NCBI GenBank assembly: GCA_910586225.1
Contig: CAJUIL010000003.1
Span: forward strand, 62,001-126,000
Origin: an uncultured Eubacterium sp.
GTDB taxonomy: Bacteria > Bacillota > Clostridia > Lachnospirales > Lachnospiraceae
DNA: 64,000 nt
Direction: 5' to 3'
Shown piece by piece: positions 24,094 to 32,363 of this stretch (position 1 is the stretch's first letter; each line of letters begins with the position of its first letter). The notes under the pieces were generated by a model, which was given only the letters and a program-made list of their open reading frames with translations, was not told where the DNA came from and ran no database searches. The translations under genes and the position numbers were made by a program.

Positions 24094-25278
24094 TTAGCTA
24101 TTACTATATTTTTTAATTATCGGATCATATTCTTCCTTCCACTCCTCAATCTGAAGCTGCAGCGGATGTGATAGATCCAAACTAAAGATTCCCATAATGG
24201 ATTTTGCATCGATCACATATTTTCCGGCCAAAAGAAGTACGTCCCCATCTATCATACGCATATCGTTTACAAATTCCTTCACTTTATCTACCGATGAAAG
24301 TGCCACTGAAAATGTTTGATTCCTGCTTCCTGCAATCAGCTTTTCAATTTCTTCCCTGCCTGGCATAGAGCGTATTGCTCCTTTGCGCGTGGTCACGATA
24401 GAAGCTGCTGCATTGGCGAATACGAGCATCTCTTCCAATTCTTTCTCTTGCAGCTGGTCCAGCCCATGCTCTAACACATAGTGCAGCACTCCGGCGCAAA
24501 AAGTATCCCCAGCGCCCGTCGTATCGATTGTCTGATCGCTTAAAAACGGCTTTCCAAAAACTTTTTTATCCCCATAATAGGCAATACTTCCCTGACTGCC
24601 CAATGTCACAAGGATCAGCCTTGCCCCTGACCGCTGCTGGATTGCCTGCACGCCTTCATCATAGCTTTTGAGCCCTGTCAGCCATTTTATTTCATTATCT
24701 GCTATCTTTAAAATATCGCATTGGCCAATCCCATACCAGACTGCCGCTTTCGCCTGTTCTTCCTTTTTCCAAAGCGGCTCTCTATAATTTGGGTCAAAAG
24801 AGATCAGCTTTCCGGCCTCTTTTGCCAGTGCAAGAGCACTTTTAGTCGCCGACTCTGCCGGTTCATCTGTAAGGGAAAGAGAACCGAAATGGAAGATCCT
24901 GCATTGTCCAATCAGCTCCTTGCTGACCTCCTGCGCCGTCAGCATTTTATCCGCTCCTGGATCTCTATAAAAAGAAAAGTCCCGGTCGCCGTCTGCCAGC
25001 GTATGAACAAAAGCCAGCGTCGTATTCACATTCCTGTCATAGACCAGCCCTTTCGGAGAAATGCCCATTTCTTGGATCGTTTTTCCAAGCATCCTTCCAA
25101 AAGAATCTTCTCCCACTTTTCCAATAAAAGCAGTCTGATAGCCAAGCCGCGCCAGCATAGCAAGCACATTGCACGGCGCACCTCCGGGATTTGCCTCATA
25201 TACTGGGTTTCCAACCGGACTGCTGCCGTTTTGGATAAAATCGATCAGCAGCTCCCCTAATGCAGCTACATCATACAT
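24094..25278 (-). CDS. PfkB-family sugar kinase fused to a C-terminal HPr-like domain
   Basis: 394 residues. Residues 1-about 315 are a PfkB/ribokinase-fold fructokinase-like kinase: MYDVAALGELLIDF start, GGAPCNVLAMLARLG sugar-binding motif, and catalytic DTTGAGDTFCAG. Residues about 320-394 are an extra domain with FSVALSSVDKVKEFVNDMR and YVIDAKSIMGIFSLDLSHP. This matches the HPr-like proteins of Clostridia that lack the phosphorylatable His15 of PTS HPr but keep the AKSIMGI segment around the Ser46 site. PfkB kinases usually end near residue 320, so this is a fusion. ATG 25278 has GGAAGG upstream and overlaps the symporter stop by 8 bases. Likely phosphorylates the ketose made by the dehydrogenase of this operon. 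Confidence 0.9.
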   Translation of the reverse strand: MYDVAALGELLIDFIQNGSSPVGNPVYEANPGGAPCNVLAMLARLGYQTAFIGKVGEDSFGRMLGKTIQEMGISPKGLVYDRNVNTTLAFVHTLADGDRDFSFYRDPGADKMLTAQEVSKELIGQCRIFHFGSLSLTDEPAESATKSALALAKEAGKLISFDPNYREPLWKKEEQAKAAVWYGIGQCDILKIADNEIKWLTGLKSYDEGVQAIQQRSGARLILVTLGSQGSIAYYGDKKVFGKPFLSDQTIDTTGAGDTFCAGVLHYVLEHGLDQLQEKELEEMLVFANAAASIVTTRKGAIRSMPGREEIEKLIAGSRNQTFSVALSSVDKVKEFVNDMRMIDGDVLLLAGKYVIDAKSIMGIFSLDLSHPLQLQIEEWKEEYDPIIKKYSNS

Positions 25279-26641
25279 AGTTTCCCTTCCTTTCCTGAAT
25301 CTCCTGCACAATTTTATTATAGGCCTTCCTGTTCAGACGGTAAAAATATAAAACTGCCGCCGTAACGATCCATAATACACCCGGAATGGTCGTAAAGGAA
25401 TGCTTCATAACAGCCAGTACAGCTTCATTCTGCTGCTGGTTGGCCAAATAGCCGAGGCTGCCCAAAACCGCCGCCAGCACAGAAGTCCCGATTGCCATGC
25501 CAATTTTATTCCCCAAAGAGATAAACGCATACTGAAAGCCGTCGTTGCGAAGCCCTGTTTTCCATTCTCCGTACTCCACGCAATCTGGTACGATCGCATA
25601 AATAGCTGTATTAAATCCAGAAAAGAAAAACTGTGACAGGCACGAAAACAGGTAAAATGGCACTGGTGTCTCTACCGCAGTAAAGAAGTACATACAAAAC
25701 ATACTGATACCTGTCAGCAATGCAAAGATAGATGCCGAACGCCCCTTATTATTGGTCAGCCGGAACACAAACGGAAAGCAGGCCGCGCCGATGATCGAAG
25801 GAATAATGATGCAGAGTGAATAAACACTAAACAATGCCTGCTTCCCTTCCACATAAGTAAAATAATAAAGTGCATCTGCGTTTCTTCCGTATAACGTAAC
25901 CCCAAACAAAAACTGTCCTGCTACTGCGATCATATACGGCTTATTCTTTGCTACGGATGTCAGCTGTACCTTCAGAGATATTTTCTCCTTTTCCGGCACC
26001 TCCACAACTTCTTTTGTTTTTGCAAAGCAGAAAATATGGCAGGCCGCGAAAATGCAGCCATAAACAACAGCCACTAAAAAGTAACCCTGCTTGTCATTTC
26101 CTTTGCCAAGCGCCGCAATAAACGGAACGGTAATAATATTGATGATCCCAATCGCGATCATTGCGCTGACGGAACGAAATGTATTGATCTTCGCCCGCTC
26201 CTCGATATTCTGCGTCATCGCTCCGCACAGCGTCCCATAAGGGATGTTTACACAAGTATACCCCAATACCAAGATACAATAAGTTACTGCCATATAAACA
26301 ATCTTTACCGTAGACGTCCATTCCGGATGTGCCCAAAAGGTCAGCGTTAAGACAAGTGCTGTAAGCGGCGCTGCAATCAGCAGCCAAGGACGGTATCTGC
26401 CCCATCTTGTATGCGTCTTATCCGTCAGCCCACCGATGATCGGATCATTGATCGCATCCCAGAACCTTGAAAACAGCATCAGTCCAGCAACGGCTTCCAT
26501 CCCGATCCCAAAAACATCCGTATAAAAGATCATCAGGAAATTGCCAACAAACATCCAGCTGAAATTACATCCCACGTCGCCCATTCCGTAAGCAATCTTA
26601 CTGATCAGAGGCACCTTAACATCTGTATTTTTTTGCTCCAT
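25271..26641 (-). CDS. GPH-family sugar:cation symporter
   Basis: 456-residue, 12-helix transporter of the glycoside-pentoside-hexuronide family. Signatures: KIAYGMGDVGCNFSW near the N-terminus, RFWDAINDPIIGGLTDKT, and GRYRPWLL. It would bring a sugar or polyol in with a cation. ATG 26641 lies 6 bases behind AAGGAGG; the ATG at 26647 overlaps that site too closely. It sits between the VOC gene and the kinase, all in one operon. Confidence 0.93.
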   Translation of the reverse strand: MEQKNTDVKVPLISKIAYGMGDVGCNFSWMFVGNFLMIFYTDVFGIGMEAVAGLMLFSRFWDAINDPIIGGLTDKTHTRWGRYRPWLLIAAPLTALVLTLTFWAHPEWTSTVKIVYMAVTYCILVLGYTCVNIPYGTLCGAMTQNIEERAKINTFRSVSAMIAIGIINIITVPFIAALGKGNDKQGYFLVAVVYGCIFAACHIFCFAKTKEVVEVPEKEKISLKVQLTSVAKNKPYMIAVAGQFLFGVTLYGRNADALYYFTYVEGKQALFSVYSLCIIIPSIIGAACFPFVFRLTNNKGRSASIFALLTGISMFCMYFFTAVETPVPFYLFSCLSQFFFSGFNTAIYAIVPDCVEYGEWKTGLRNDGFQYAFISLGNKIGMAIGTSVLAAVLGSLGYLANQQQNEAVLAVMKHSFTTIPGVLWIVTAAVLYFYRLNRKAYNKIVQEIQERKGNYV

Positions 26642-26652
26642 GGCCATCCTCC

Positions 26653-27051
26653 TTATAAATACTGGCTAAATTCAACCTTCTCTTCATTTGGGCCTTTGAC
26701 AGTAAAAAATCTTACTCCCTGTTCCCAAAAAGGAAGAAACTGGATCTCAGCGTCCAGCATCGGAAAACCTTGTTCCTTCGCCAGCTGGAATACCGCTTCT
26801 ATATCAGTAACATTGAATGCGATATGGTCCAGCGCACCGGAAGCCATCGCCGCTTTCTTATTTTCATATACCTCCAGGACAATATATCCCATCCGTAAAA
26901 ACGTTACCCTTTCATCTGCTGCCTCATTTACTGTCTGCAGCGCAACCTGAAATCCAAGCGTTTGATAAAATGCAACTGTTTTTTTCATATCATTGGTCGG
27001 AATACCGATATGCTGCAGTCCTGTGATCAATGTCTGAAATTTTGTTTCCAT
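26653..27051 (-). CDS. VOC-superfamily protein (glyoxalase-like)
   Basis: 132 residues in two beta-alpha-beta-beta-beta units: LQHIGIPTNDMKKTVAFYQTLGF and later LDHIAFNVTDIEAVFQLAKEQGF. Metal-binding candidates are His in QHIGIP, Glu in VLEVYEN, His in DHIAF and Glu near the end (KVEFSQYL). VOC proteins are isomerases, epimerases or lyases; in a sugar operon a sugar isomerase or a detoxifier is possible. The reaction cannot be told. It lies 5 bases before the symporter gene. Confidence 0.85.
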   Translation of the reverse strand: METKFQTLITGLQHIGIPTNDMKKTVAFYQTLGFQVALQTVNEAADERVTFLRMGYIVLEVYENKKAAMASGALDHIAFNVTDIEAVFQLAKEQGFPMLDAEIQFLPFWEQGVRFFTVKGPNEEKVEFSQYL

Positions 27052-27132
27052 AAATATAAATCCTCCATCCCCGAATATGAAATGCGTATATTCCCAAAAA
27101 CCAATCCTCGCAGCCTGCTTGGAGCATTGCTG

Positions 27133-28182
27133 TTATTCTGCGATACGGATCACGGCCTTTACAATATCCGCTTTATGATTGACGCTGTGATCCATTGCCT
27201 TTTGCACCTCATCCAGCTCAAAAACATCGGTTACGATACCTTTCAGATTTACTTTGCCCGCTGCAACTGCTTCAATCGCCATCGGGTAAATATGGCGGTA
27301 ACGGAATACCGTCTTAAATGTCAGTTCTTTATCCAGTGCAAGGCTCATCGGCAGCGTCATTTCCCCGCTCTTGCTATAGCCGACAAGAACGATCGTCGCA
27401 CCTTTTTTCGTCATATGGATCGTCTGGACTGTGGTGATCTGTGTGCCTGCTGTCTCTATCGCAAGATCACATCCCTTTCCGTCTGTCAGCTTTCTTACTT
27501 CCTCTACCGCATCTGTACTGCTGCCATTGATCACACCATCTGCGCCCAGCTCTAACGCCTTCTCCAGCCGCTTTTCCATAATATCCACGACATATACCCT
27601 GGATACCCCCATTGCTTTTAATGCCATCATCGTCACAAGACCTATGCATCCTGCTCCCATAACGACTGCAGTCTGGCCTGCCCTTGCCCCTCCCTGCATC
27701 GCTGCGTGGAAACCTACTGCCAAAGGCTCGATCAAGGCTCCTTCCAGTGTGCTTACATGATCCGGGAGTTTAAAGCAAAGATCCGCTTCATGCGCTACAT
27801 ATTCCTGAAATACCCCGTCTACCGGAGGTGTTGCAAAAAACACCACATCCGGGCATAGATTGTAGTTCCCTGTCTTACAGAACTCACAGTGTCCGCAAGT
27901 TTTTCCAGGCTCCAGCGCAACCCGGTCACCTACCTTGAGGTGACTGACGTTCTTGCCGACCTCCACTACCGTACCGCCCGGCTCATGTCCCAGTACAAAA
28001 GGCGGTTTTACAACATAATCCCCGATTGCCCCAGTTTCATAATAATGCAGGTCGCTGCCGCAGATGCCGACATACTCCAATTTTACAAGAACCTCGTTGT
28101 CCTTCGGCACCGGAATGCTTCTTTCTTCAAATCCCATTTTACCAATTCCGAGCATAACTGCAGTTTTCATTGTTCCTTCCAT
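27133..28182 (-). CDS. Zinc-dependent polyol dehydrogenase (sorbitol/xylitol dehydrogenase-like)
   Basis: 349-residue medium-chain dehydrogenase. Catalytic zinc site: Cys in GICGSDLHYY and His/Glu in GHEPGGTVVEVG. Structural zinc site: CGHCEFCKTGNYNLC. The cofactor fold has VMGAGCIGLVTM, and Asp in YVVDIMEKR indicates NAD. It oxidises a polyol to a ketose. First gene of the operon; ATG 28182 has AGGAGG 8 bases upstream, and a second ATG four codons on is also possible. Confidence 0.92.
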   Translation of the reverse strand: MEGTMKTAVMLGIGKMGFEERSIPVPKDNEVLVKLEYVGICGSDLHYYETGAIGDYVVKPPFVLGHEPGGTVVEVGKNVSHLKVGDRVALEPGKTCGHCEFCKTGNYNLCPDVVFFATPPVDGVFQEYVAHEADLCFKLPDHVSTLEGALIEPLAVGFHAAMQGGARAGQTAVVMGAGCIGLVTMMALKAMGVSRVYVVDIMEKRLEKALELGADGVINGSSTDAVEEVRKLTDGKGCDLAIETAGTQITTVQTIHMTKKGATIVLVGYSKSGEMTLPMSLALDKELTFKTVFRYRHIYPMAIEAVAAGKVNLKGIVTDVFELDEVQKAMDHSVNHKADIVKAVIRIAE

Positions 28183-28376
28183 GATACGTTCCTCCTCTTA
28201 CTTTCTCATACTTTTTGCTTCGTGATTTGCTTGTGTATTACTTGCTTTTTTGCCTCTTTGACTAGTCGTTTATTATCGTTGTTTCGTGATTTTTTGTTTT
28301 TTTACTTTTTGTTCAGTCTTTTCCTTACTTCACCTCTTTTTTTAATACTTTATTAATTAGTTTTATTATGTATATT

Positions 28377-28405
28377 ATTTTATTCACTTATCCGCTATTT
28401 GTCAA
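28377..28405 (-). promoter_or_regulatory. Promoter of the polyol operon
   Basis: Minus strand TTGACA (28405-28400), 17-base spacer, TAAAAT (28382-28377). Near-consensus; transcription from here gives a leader of about 190 bases before the dehydrogenase. Confidence 0.6.
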
Positions 28406-28477
28406 TACAAAATCAAAATTCTTCCACCTTTCGTCACTTCATCCAAAATACCAATTCCACTTTTAGTAAAATTGCAT

Positions 28478-28508
28478 TAAAAAAAGAGATTCCATCTCTG
28501 AAATCTCT
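28478..28508 (-). terminator. Terminator of the ROK gene
   Basis: On the minus strand AGAGATT-TCAGAGATGG-AATCTCT followed by TTTTTTT, about 60 bases after the ROK stop codon. Confidence 0.75.
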
Positions 28509-28565
28509 GAAATCTCCGAAAACTTCCTATCTCTAATTTTTAACTATCTGCTTACATCTATGCCC

Positions 28566-29684
28566 TTACACCTGCTCCACAAACAGCTCGATAACCTTGA
28601 GTGATGCCCCAAGCGCGGCCGCTCCTGTCTTATGGCTGCAAGATCTGATGAAGGAGCCGTCCTCTGCAAAGGTATTCCTTTTCGCTGCTTTCTCCCGGAT
28701 ATCCCGGATAGATTCCCCCATGCAGCTTCCTACATATCCTCCCAAGACGACCTCACAGTCCAAAAGCATGTGGATATTGTTGGCTGCAATCGCCAAATAA
28801 GATGTATATTCGTCCCATAGTTCGGCTGCTTCCTGTTCTCCTTGCCTTAGCCGCTCAAAAAAATCCTCCACCCGCCCTTCAGTCAGGCACTTTGCGGCGC
28901 AATATGCGTCCAGACATCCGTTTTTACCACAGTAACAAGCTTTCCCGCCCGGAACAACCGTCATATGTCCTGCTTCCCCGCAGCGGAAATTGCCGCCATG
29001 CTCCAGCCCTCCGTTACTATAAACCGCTCCCCCGACAGTATTGCTCAATGACAGATAAAAAAAACGGTTCCTGTTTTCAGACTGGATTCCCTCCGCATAC
29101 GCCCCGGCATTGGCGTCATTTAAAATATGGCAGGGATAAGAAAAAAAGCGGCTTACCTCCGAAAACGGAAGGGCGCTTACGCCGAGAACATGGGAATCTG
29201 CAACCAGCTCTTTGTCTAAATCTATAATACCCGGAAATGATATCCCCATTCCCAATATGCTCTCCCTGCCGTATCCGCCATCCTGCAAAAAGCGTTCCGT
29301 CTTTTCGTTCACTTCCTTATAATAGCTGTCTCCCGCTGCATATGGCAGGAATATCCGCTCATATTTCAAGATACTGCCTGTCAGATCTGTCAAGACCAAA
29401 CTGATATGGTTTTTCGTAATATCCAGCCCTACCGCCTTCCCAGCATTTGCGGACACAGCCAATGCTTTCGCCCTTCTTCCCCCAGTAGATTCCATCTCTC
29501 CCATTTCCTCCACCAGCCCCCGCTCGATCAGCTCTTTCGTGATCTGTGTCGCCGTCGGCAGGCTTAGCTTTAGCGCATACGAAATGTCCGGATTTGAAAC
29601 CATCCCATTTTTACATATATAACGAAAAACATCATTTCTGTTCTTCTTTTTTACTTCCATATTCGTATTTTTCTTTTTCTCCAT
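28566..29684 (-). CDS. ROK-family transcriptional regulator
   Basis: 372 residues. N-terminal winged helix (FRYICKNGMVSNPDISYAL, LSLPTATQITKELIERGL) and a ROK sugar-kinase-like domain with LNDANAGAYAEG and the zinc motif GKACYCGKNGCLDAYC. Likely a sugar-responsive repressor of the polyol operon that follows on the same strand; this is inferred from position. ATG 29684 has AGGTG upstream; a GTG three codons earlier is the alternative. Confidence 0.9.
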   Translation of the reverse strand: MEKKKNTNMEVKKKNRNDVFRYICKNGMVSNPDISYALKLSLPTATQITKELIERGLVEEMGEMESTGGRRAKALAVSANAGKAVGLDITKNHISLVLTDLTGSILKYERIFLPYAAGDSYYKEVNEKTERFLQDGGYGRESILGMGISFPGIIDLDKELVADSHVLGVSALPFSEVSRFFSYPCHILNDANAGAYAEGIQSENRNRFFYLSLSNTVGGAVYSNGGLEHGGNFRCGEAGHMTVVPGGKACYCGKNGCLDAYCAAKCLTEGRVEDFFERLRQGEQEAAELWDEYTSYLAIAANNIHMLLDCEVVLGGYVGSCMGESIRDIREKAAKRNTFAEDGSFIRSCSHKTGAAALGASLKVIELFVEQV

Positions 29685-29884
29685 GTCAGGCACCTATACT
29701 TTCTAAAAGTGTTTTTCCAAGTATAACATATCATAAAATAAGCAATTTTTCCACGTTTTTTTAGACTTTGCATCTATTTTTGTATGGATGTATACTAATA
29801 CTTATAGAAGTTGAAAACTTTTGCCATTATTTTCTGTCACACACGCAAAGGAGCGTTGTCTAATCATAGTAGGAGGAAAAAAGT

Positions 29885-30736
29885 ATGGATCAAAAAAAGA
29901 AGGAAGAATTACAGGCTTTCGTTGACAAAGCCACAGCTGGAGACAAAAAAGCCCTCGAAACGCTTATTGCAGGTGTGCAGGACATGGTGTTCAATTTATC
30001 CCTGCGTATGCTTGGTACTTTTACAGACGCCGAGGACGCCACACAGGATATCCTGCTGAAAATGATTACGCACCTGTCGTCTTTTAGAGGCGACAGCTCT
30101 TTTACCACATGGGTATTCCGCATTGCCGTGAATCATCTGAAAAATTACAAAAAACATATGTTTGCCCACTTTGCACCTACGTTCGCGTATTATGGAGATG
30201 ATATTGAAAACGGAAACATAAAGGATGTGCCGGACCTAACGCAAAATGTAGAAAAAGACCTGTTAGCGGAAGAGCTGAAAATGTCCTGTACCAATGTAAT
30301 GCTGCAGTGCCTTGATGCGGAGAGCCGATGCATTTTCATTTTAGGTACGATGTTTCAGATCGACAGCCGTATCGCAGGCGAGATTTTGGATATCACCCCT
30401 GAAGCATACCGCCAGCGGCTTTCCCGCACCCGCAAAAAAATGGCTGATTTTCTTGGCCAGTATTGCGGGGAATACGGCAGCGGAAAATGTAAATGTAAAG
30501 ACCGCGTGGATTATGCCATCCAAAACCACAGAATCAACCCTTTGCAGCTGGATTATACAACAGCCGCAGAAATTTCAGTGGAAACCATGACCGATGTAAA
30601 AAACGCGATGGAGGCGATCGACAATCTATCGCAGGACTTTTCGTTCTGCAAGCCCTATCAGGCTCCCGAACACACAAAACGCCTCATACAGCAATTTTTA
30701 GATTCTACACAGCTTTCTATCATCCAAAAATCATAA
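29885..30736 (+). CDS. ECF-like RNA polymerase sigma factor with C-terminal extension
   Basis: 283 residues. Region 2 (LSLRMLGTFTDAEDATQDILLKM, FRGDSSFTTWVFRIAVNHLKNY) and region 4 (RCIFILGTMFQIDSRIAGEIL, AYRQRLSRTRKKM) are those of an ECF sigma factor. Beyond residue about 190 there is an unusual extension of about 95 residues starting with CGEYGSGKCKCKDRVDYAI and containing HRINPLQLDY, perhaps a metal- or redox-sensing tail. No anti-sigma gene is adjacent, so the extension may control activity. ATG has AGGAGG 8 bases upstream; DUF2461 follows after 15 bases. Confidence 0.85.
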   Translation: MDQKKKEELQAFVDKATAGDKKALETLIAGVQDMVFNLSLRMLGTFTDAEDATQDILLKMITHLSSFRGDSSFTTWVFRIAVNHLKNYKKHMFAHFAPTFAYYGDDIENGNIKDVPDLTQNVEKDLLAEELKMSCTNVMLQCLDAESRCIFILGTMFQIDSRIAGEILDITPEAYRQRLSRTRKKMADFLGQYCGEYGSGKCKCKDRVDYAIQNHRINPLQLDYTTAAEISVETMTDVKNAMEAIDNLSQDFSFCKPYQAPEHTKRLIQQFLDSTQLSIIQKS

Positions 30737-30751
30737 AGGAGACGACCACAT

Positions 30752-31435
30752 ATGAATACACAGTGCATCATTGATTATCTGTCAGAATTGAGCATGAACA
30801 ATAACCGCGAATGGTATCATACGAATAAAACCAGCTACAAAAAAGCCTCTGGCGAATTTGAAGATTTATTACAGGCATTGATACTGGAGATCGGAAAATT
30901 TGATCCCAGCGTTTTAGGGCAAAATCCAAAAGACCTCACGTTTAAAATTGTAAGGGATACGCGCTTTAGCCATGATAAGTCGCCTTATCTTCCTGCCTTC
31001 CGCGCCCATATTTCCGCGAAAGGCAAGCTGCCTGTTCCGGTTGGATATTATATTATGATAAAGCCGGACAATCAGTCTTTTTTAGGCGGCGGCTTGTTTG
31101 CAGATATGTTTAAAGACGCTACAGCAATGATCCGGGACCAGCTTGCGCAAAACGGAGAAGAATGGGAAAAGATCATACATCAGCCAGCGTTTGAAAAGTA
31201 TTTTACCGTACAGGGAACTGCGTTAAAAAATGTTCCGGCGGGTTATGCAAAAGACCACCCACAGGCGGAATATCTAAAATTCAAAAGCTGGTATCTGGAA
31301 TATCCGATCCAAGACGAGGAGGTGATCCATGCAGAAACATTTCCTGCGAAGGCCGCAGAGGTTTTCCAGATCATGAAGCCTTTTAACGACTATTTGAACA
31401 AAGCGCTTGCGGGGTTCCAGATGCCGGCAAGATAA
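30752..31435 (+). CDS. DUF2461 (TIGR02453) protein
   Basis: 227 residues of the DUF2461 family, function unknown. Typical blocks: NNNREWYHTNKTSYKKA, IVRDTRFSHDKSPY, and GGGLFADMFKDATAMIRDQL. Full length for the family. AAAGGAG precedes the ATG; the gene lies 15 bases after the sigma factor and is probably co-transcribed with it. Confidence 0.9.
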   Translation: MNTQCIIDYLSELSMNNNREWYHTNKTSYKKASGEFEDLLQALILEIGKFDPSVLGQNPKDLTFKIVRDTRFSHDKSPYLPAFRAHISAKGKLPVPVGYYIMIKPDNQSFLGGGLFADMFKDATAMIRDQLAQNGEEWEKIIHQPAFEKYFTVQGTALKNVPAGYAKDHPQAEYLKFKSWYLEYPIQDEEVIHAETFPAKAAEVFQIMKPFNDYLNKALAGFQMPAR

Positions 31436-31458
31436 CAGAAAACGGCTTGCTGTTCACC

Positions 31459-31497
31459 ATTGGCGGATTCTGTGACAAAGTCACAGAATCCGCCAAT
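31459..31497. promoter_or_regulatory. 18-bp perfect palindrome upstream of the ferredoxin pair
   Basis: Left arm 31459-31476, loop AAA, right arm 31480-31497, with core CTGTGACAAAGTCACAG. It may be the terminator of the DUF2461 gene (no strong T run follows) or a Crp/Fnr-type operator (TGTGA-N5-TCACA) for the ferredoxin genes, since a Crp/Fnr regulator is encoded 1 kb away. The N5 spacing is one shorter than the classic site. Confidence 0.45.
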
Positions 31498-31539
31498 ATT
31501 TCTTTGTATAATATACAGAAAAACAAAAGGAGCTTTACC

Positions 31540-31746
31540 ATGGCGAAGAGAAAAGCAGCTGTCAGTATCCACCAATGTGTTGCCTGCGGATGCTGCATAA
31601 AAGTATGTCCGCGAAACGCAATTACTGTTCCAAACGGCATCCACGCAGTCGTTGACAGAGAATTATGTGTCGGATGCGGAAAATGTGCAAAAGAATGTCC
31701 TGCAAGCATTATCTCATTAGAGGTGTTGGAGGTGACAGAAAAATGA
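31540..31746 (+). CDS. Two-cluster (2[4Fe-4S]) ferredoxin-type protein
   Basis: 68 residues with two CxxCxxCxxxCP motifs (CVACGCCIKVCP and CVGCGKCAKECP), an electron carrier of the bacterial ferredoxin type. ATG 31540 is preceded by AAAAGGAG. It overlaps the next gene as ATGA, so it is co-translated with a membrane protein and probably passes electrons to it. Confidence 0.9.
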   Translation: MAKRKAAVSIHQCVACGCCIKVCPRNAITVPNGIHAVVDRELCVGCGKCAKECPASIISLEVLEVTEK

Positions 31747-32336
31747 AGCAAAAAAAGAAATGGTACGATTACCTTTGGATCGTCTCTCTTACCTACCTGA
31801 TACTGGGATTTTTCAATATTCTTTTTGCATGGCTGGGTCTTTTATGCTTTTTTATACCGCTTATCATAGCGATCGCAAAAGGCAACAAAGCTTACTGCAA
31901 TAAATATTGCGGCAGAGGACAGCTGTTTTCCCTCATCGGCGGCAGGTTCGGGCTGTCCAGAAAAAAGGATATTCCCGGCTGGATGAAGTCAGGCTATTTC
32001 CGATATGGATTTTTGACGTTTTTCTTTGTCATGTTTTTCCTTATGCTGTGGAATACTTGGCTGGTCTTTGCCGGATCAAAAAGTCTCGGCACAGTGGTAA
32101 CACTATTATGGACATTCAAGCTTCCTTGGCACTGGGCCTACCACGGCACCCTATTCTCTGCGGGCGTTGCGCAGTTTGCATTTGGATTTTACAGTGTCAT
32201 GCTTACCTCCACCGTGTTAGGCTTTCTTACGATGGTTTTATTCAAACCCCGCTCATGGTGCGTGTACTGTCCTATGGGAACAATGACACAGCTTATCTGC
32301 AAAGCTAAAAACACGACTGCGGCAAAGAAAGTATAA
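31743..32336 (+). CDS. NapH/NosR-like membrane iron-sulfur protein
   Basis: 197 residues with about four hydrophobic segments (for example SLTYLILGFFNILFAWLGLL). Cysteine pairs CNKYCGRGQL and WCVYCPMGTMTQ resemble the 4Fe-4S/NapH cores of the 4Fe-4S-binding membrane family. It has fewer Cys than a full NapH. With the ferredoxin it could form a small membrane redox module. The start ATG 31743 overlaps the ferredoxin stop. Electron donor and acceptor are not evident. Confidence 0.8.
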   Translation: MKQKKKWYDYLWIVSLTYLILGFFNILFAWLGLLCFFIPLIIAIAKGNKAYCNKYCGRGQLFSLIGGRFGLSRKKDIPGWMKSGYFRYGFLTFFFVMFFLMLWNTWLVFAGSKSLGTVVTLLWTFKLPWHWAYHGTLFSAGVAQFAFGFYSVMLTSTVLGFLTMVLFKPRSWCVYCPMGTMTQLICKAKNTTAAKKV

Positions 32337-32363
32337 GAGAAGTATAAGAAAAAAGGAAGGAAT

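Larger units (their letters stand above)
28183..28565. other. Intergenic region between ROK gene and polyol operon
   Basis: 383 bases holding the ROK terminator, the polyol-operon promoter and a leader of about 190 bases. The leader is extremely purine-rich on the minus strand and contains two copies of the direct repeat TTCGTGATTT (plus strand 28219-28228 and 28283-28292), possible operator or RNA elements. No coding sequence seen. Confidence 0.5.
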
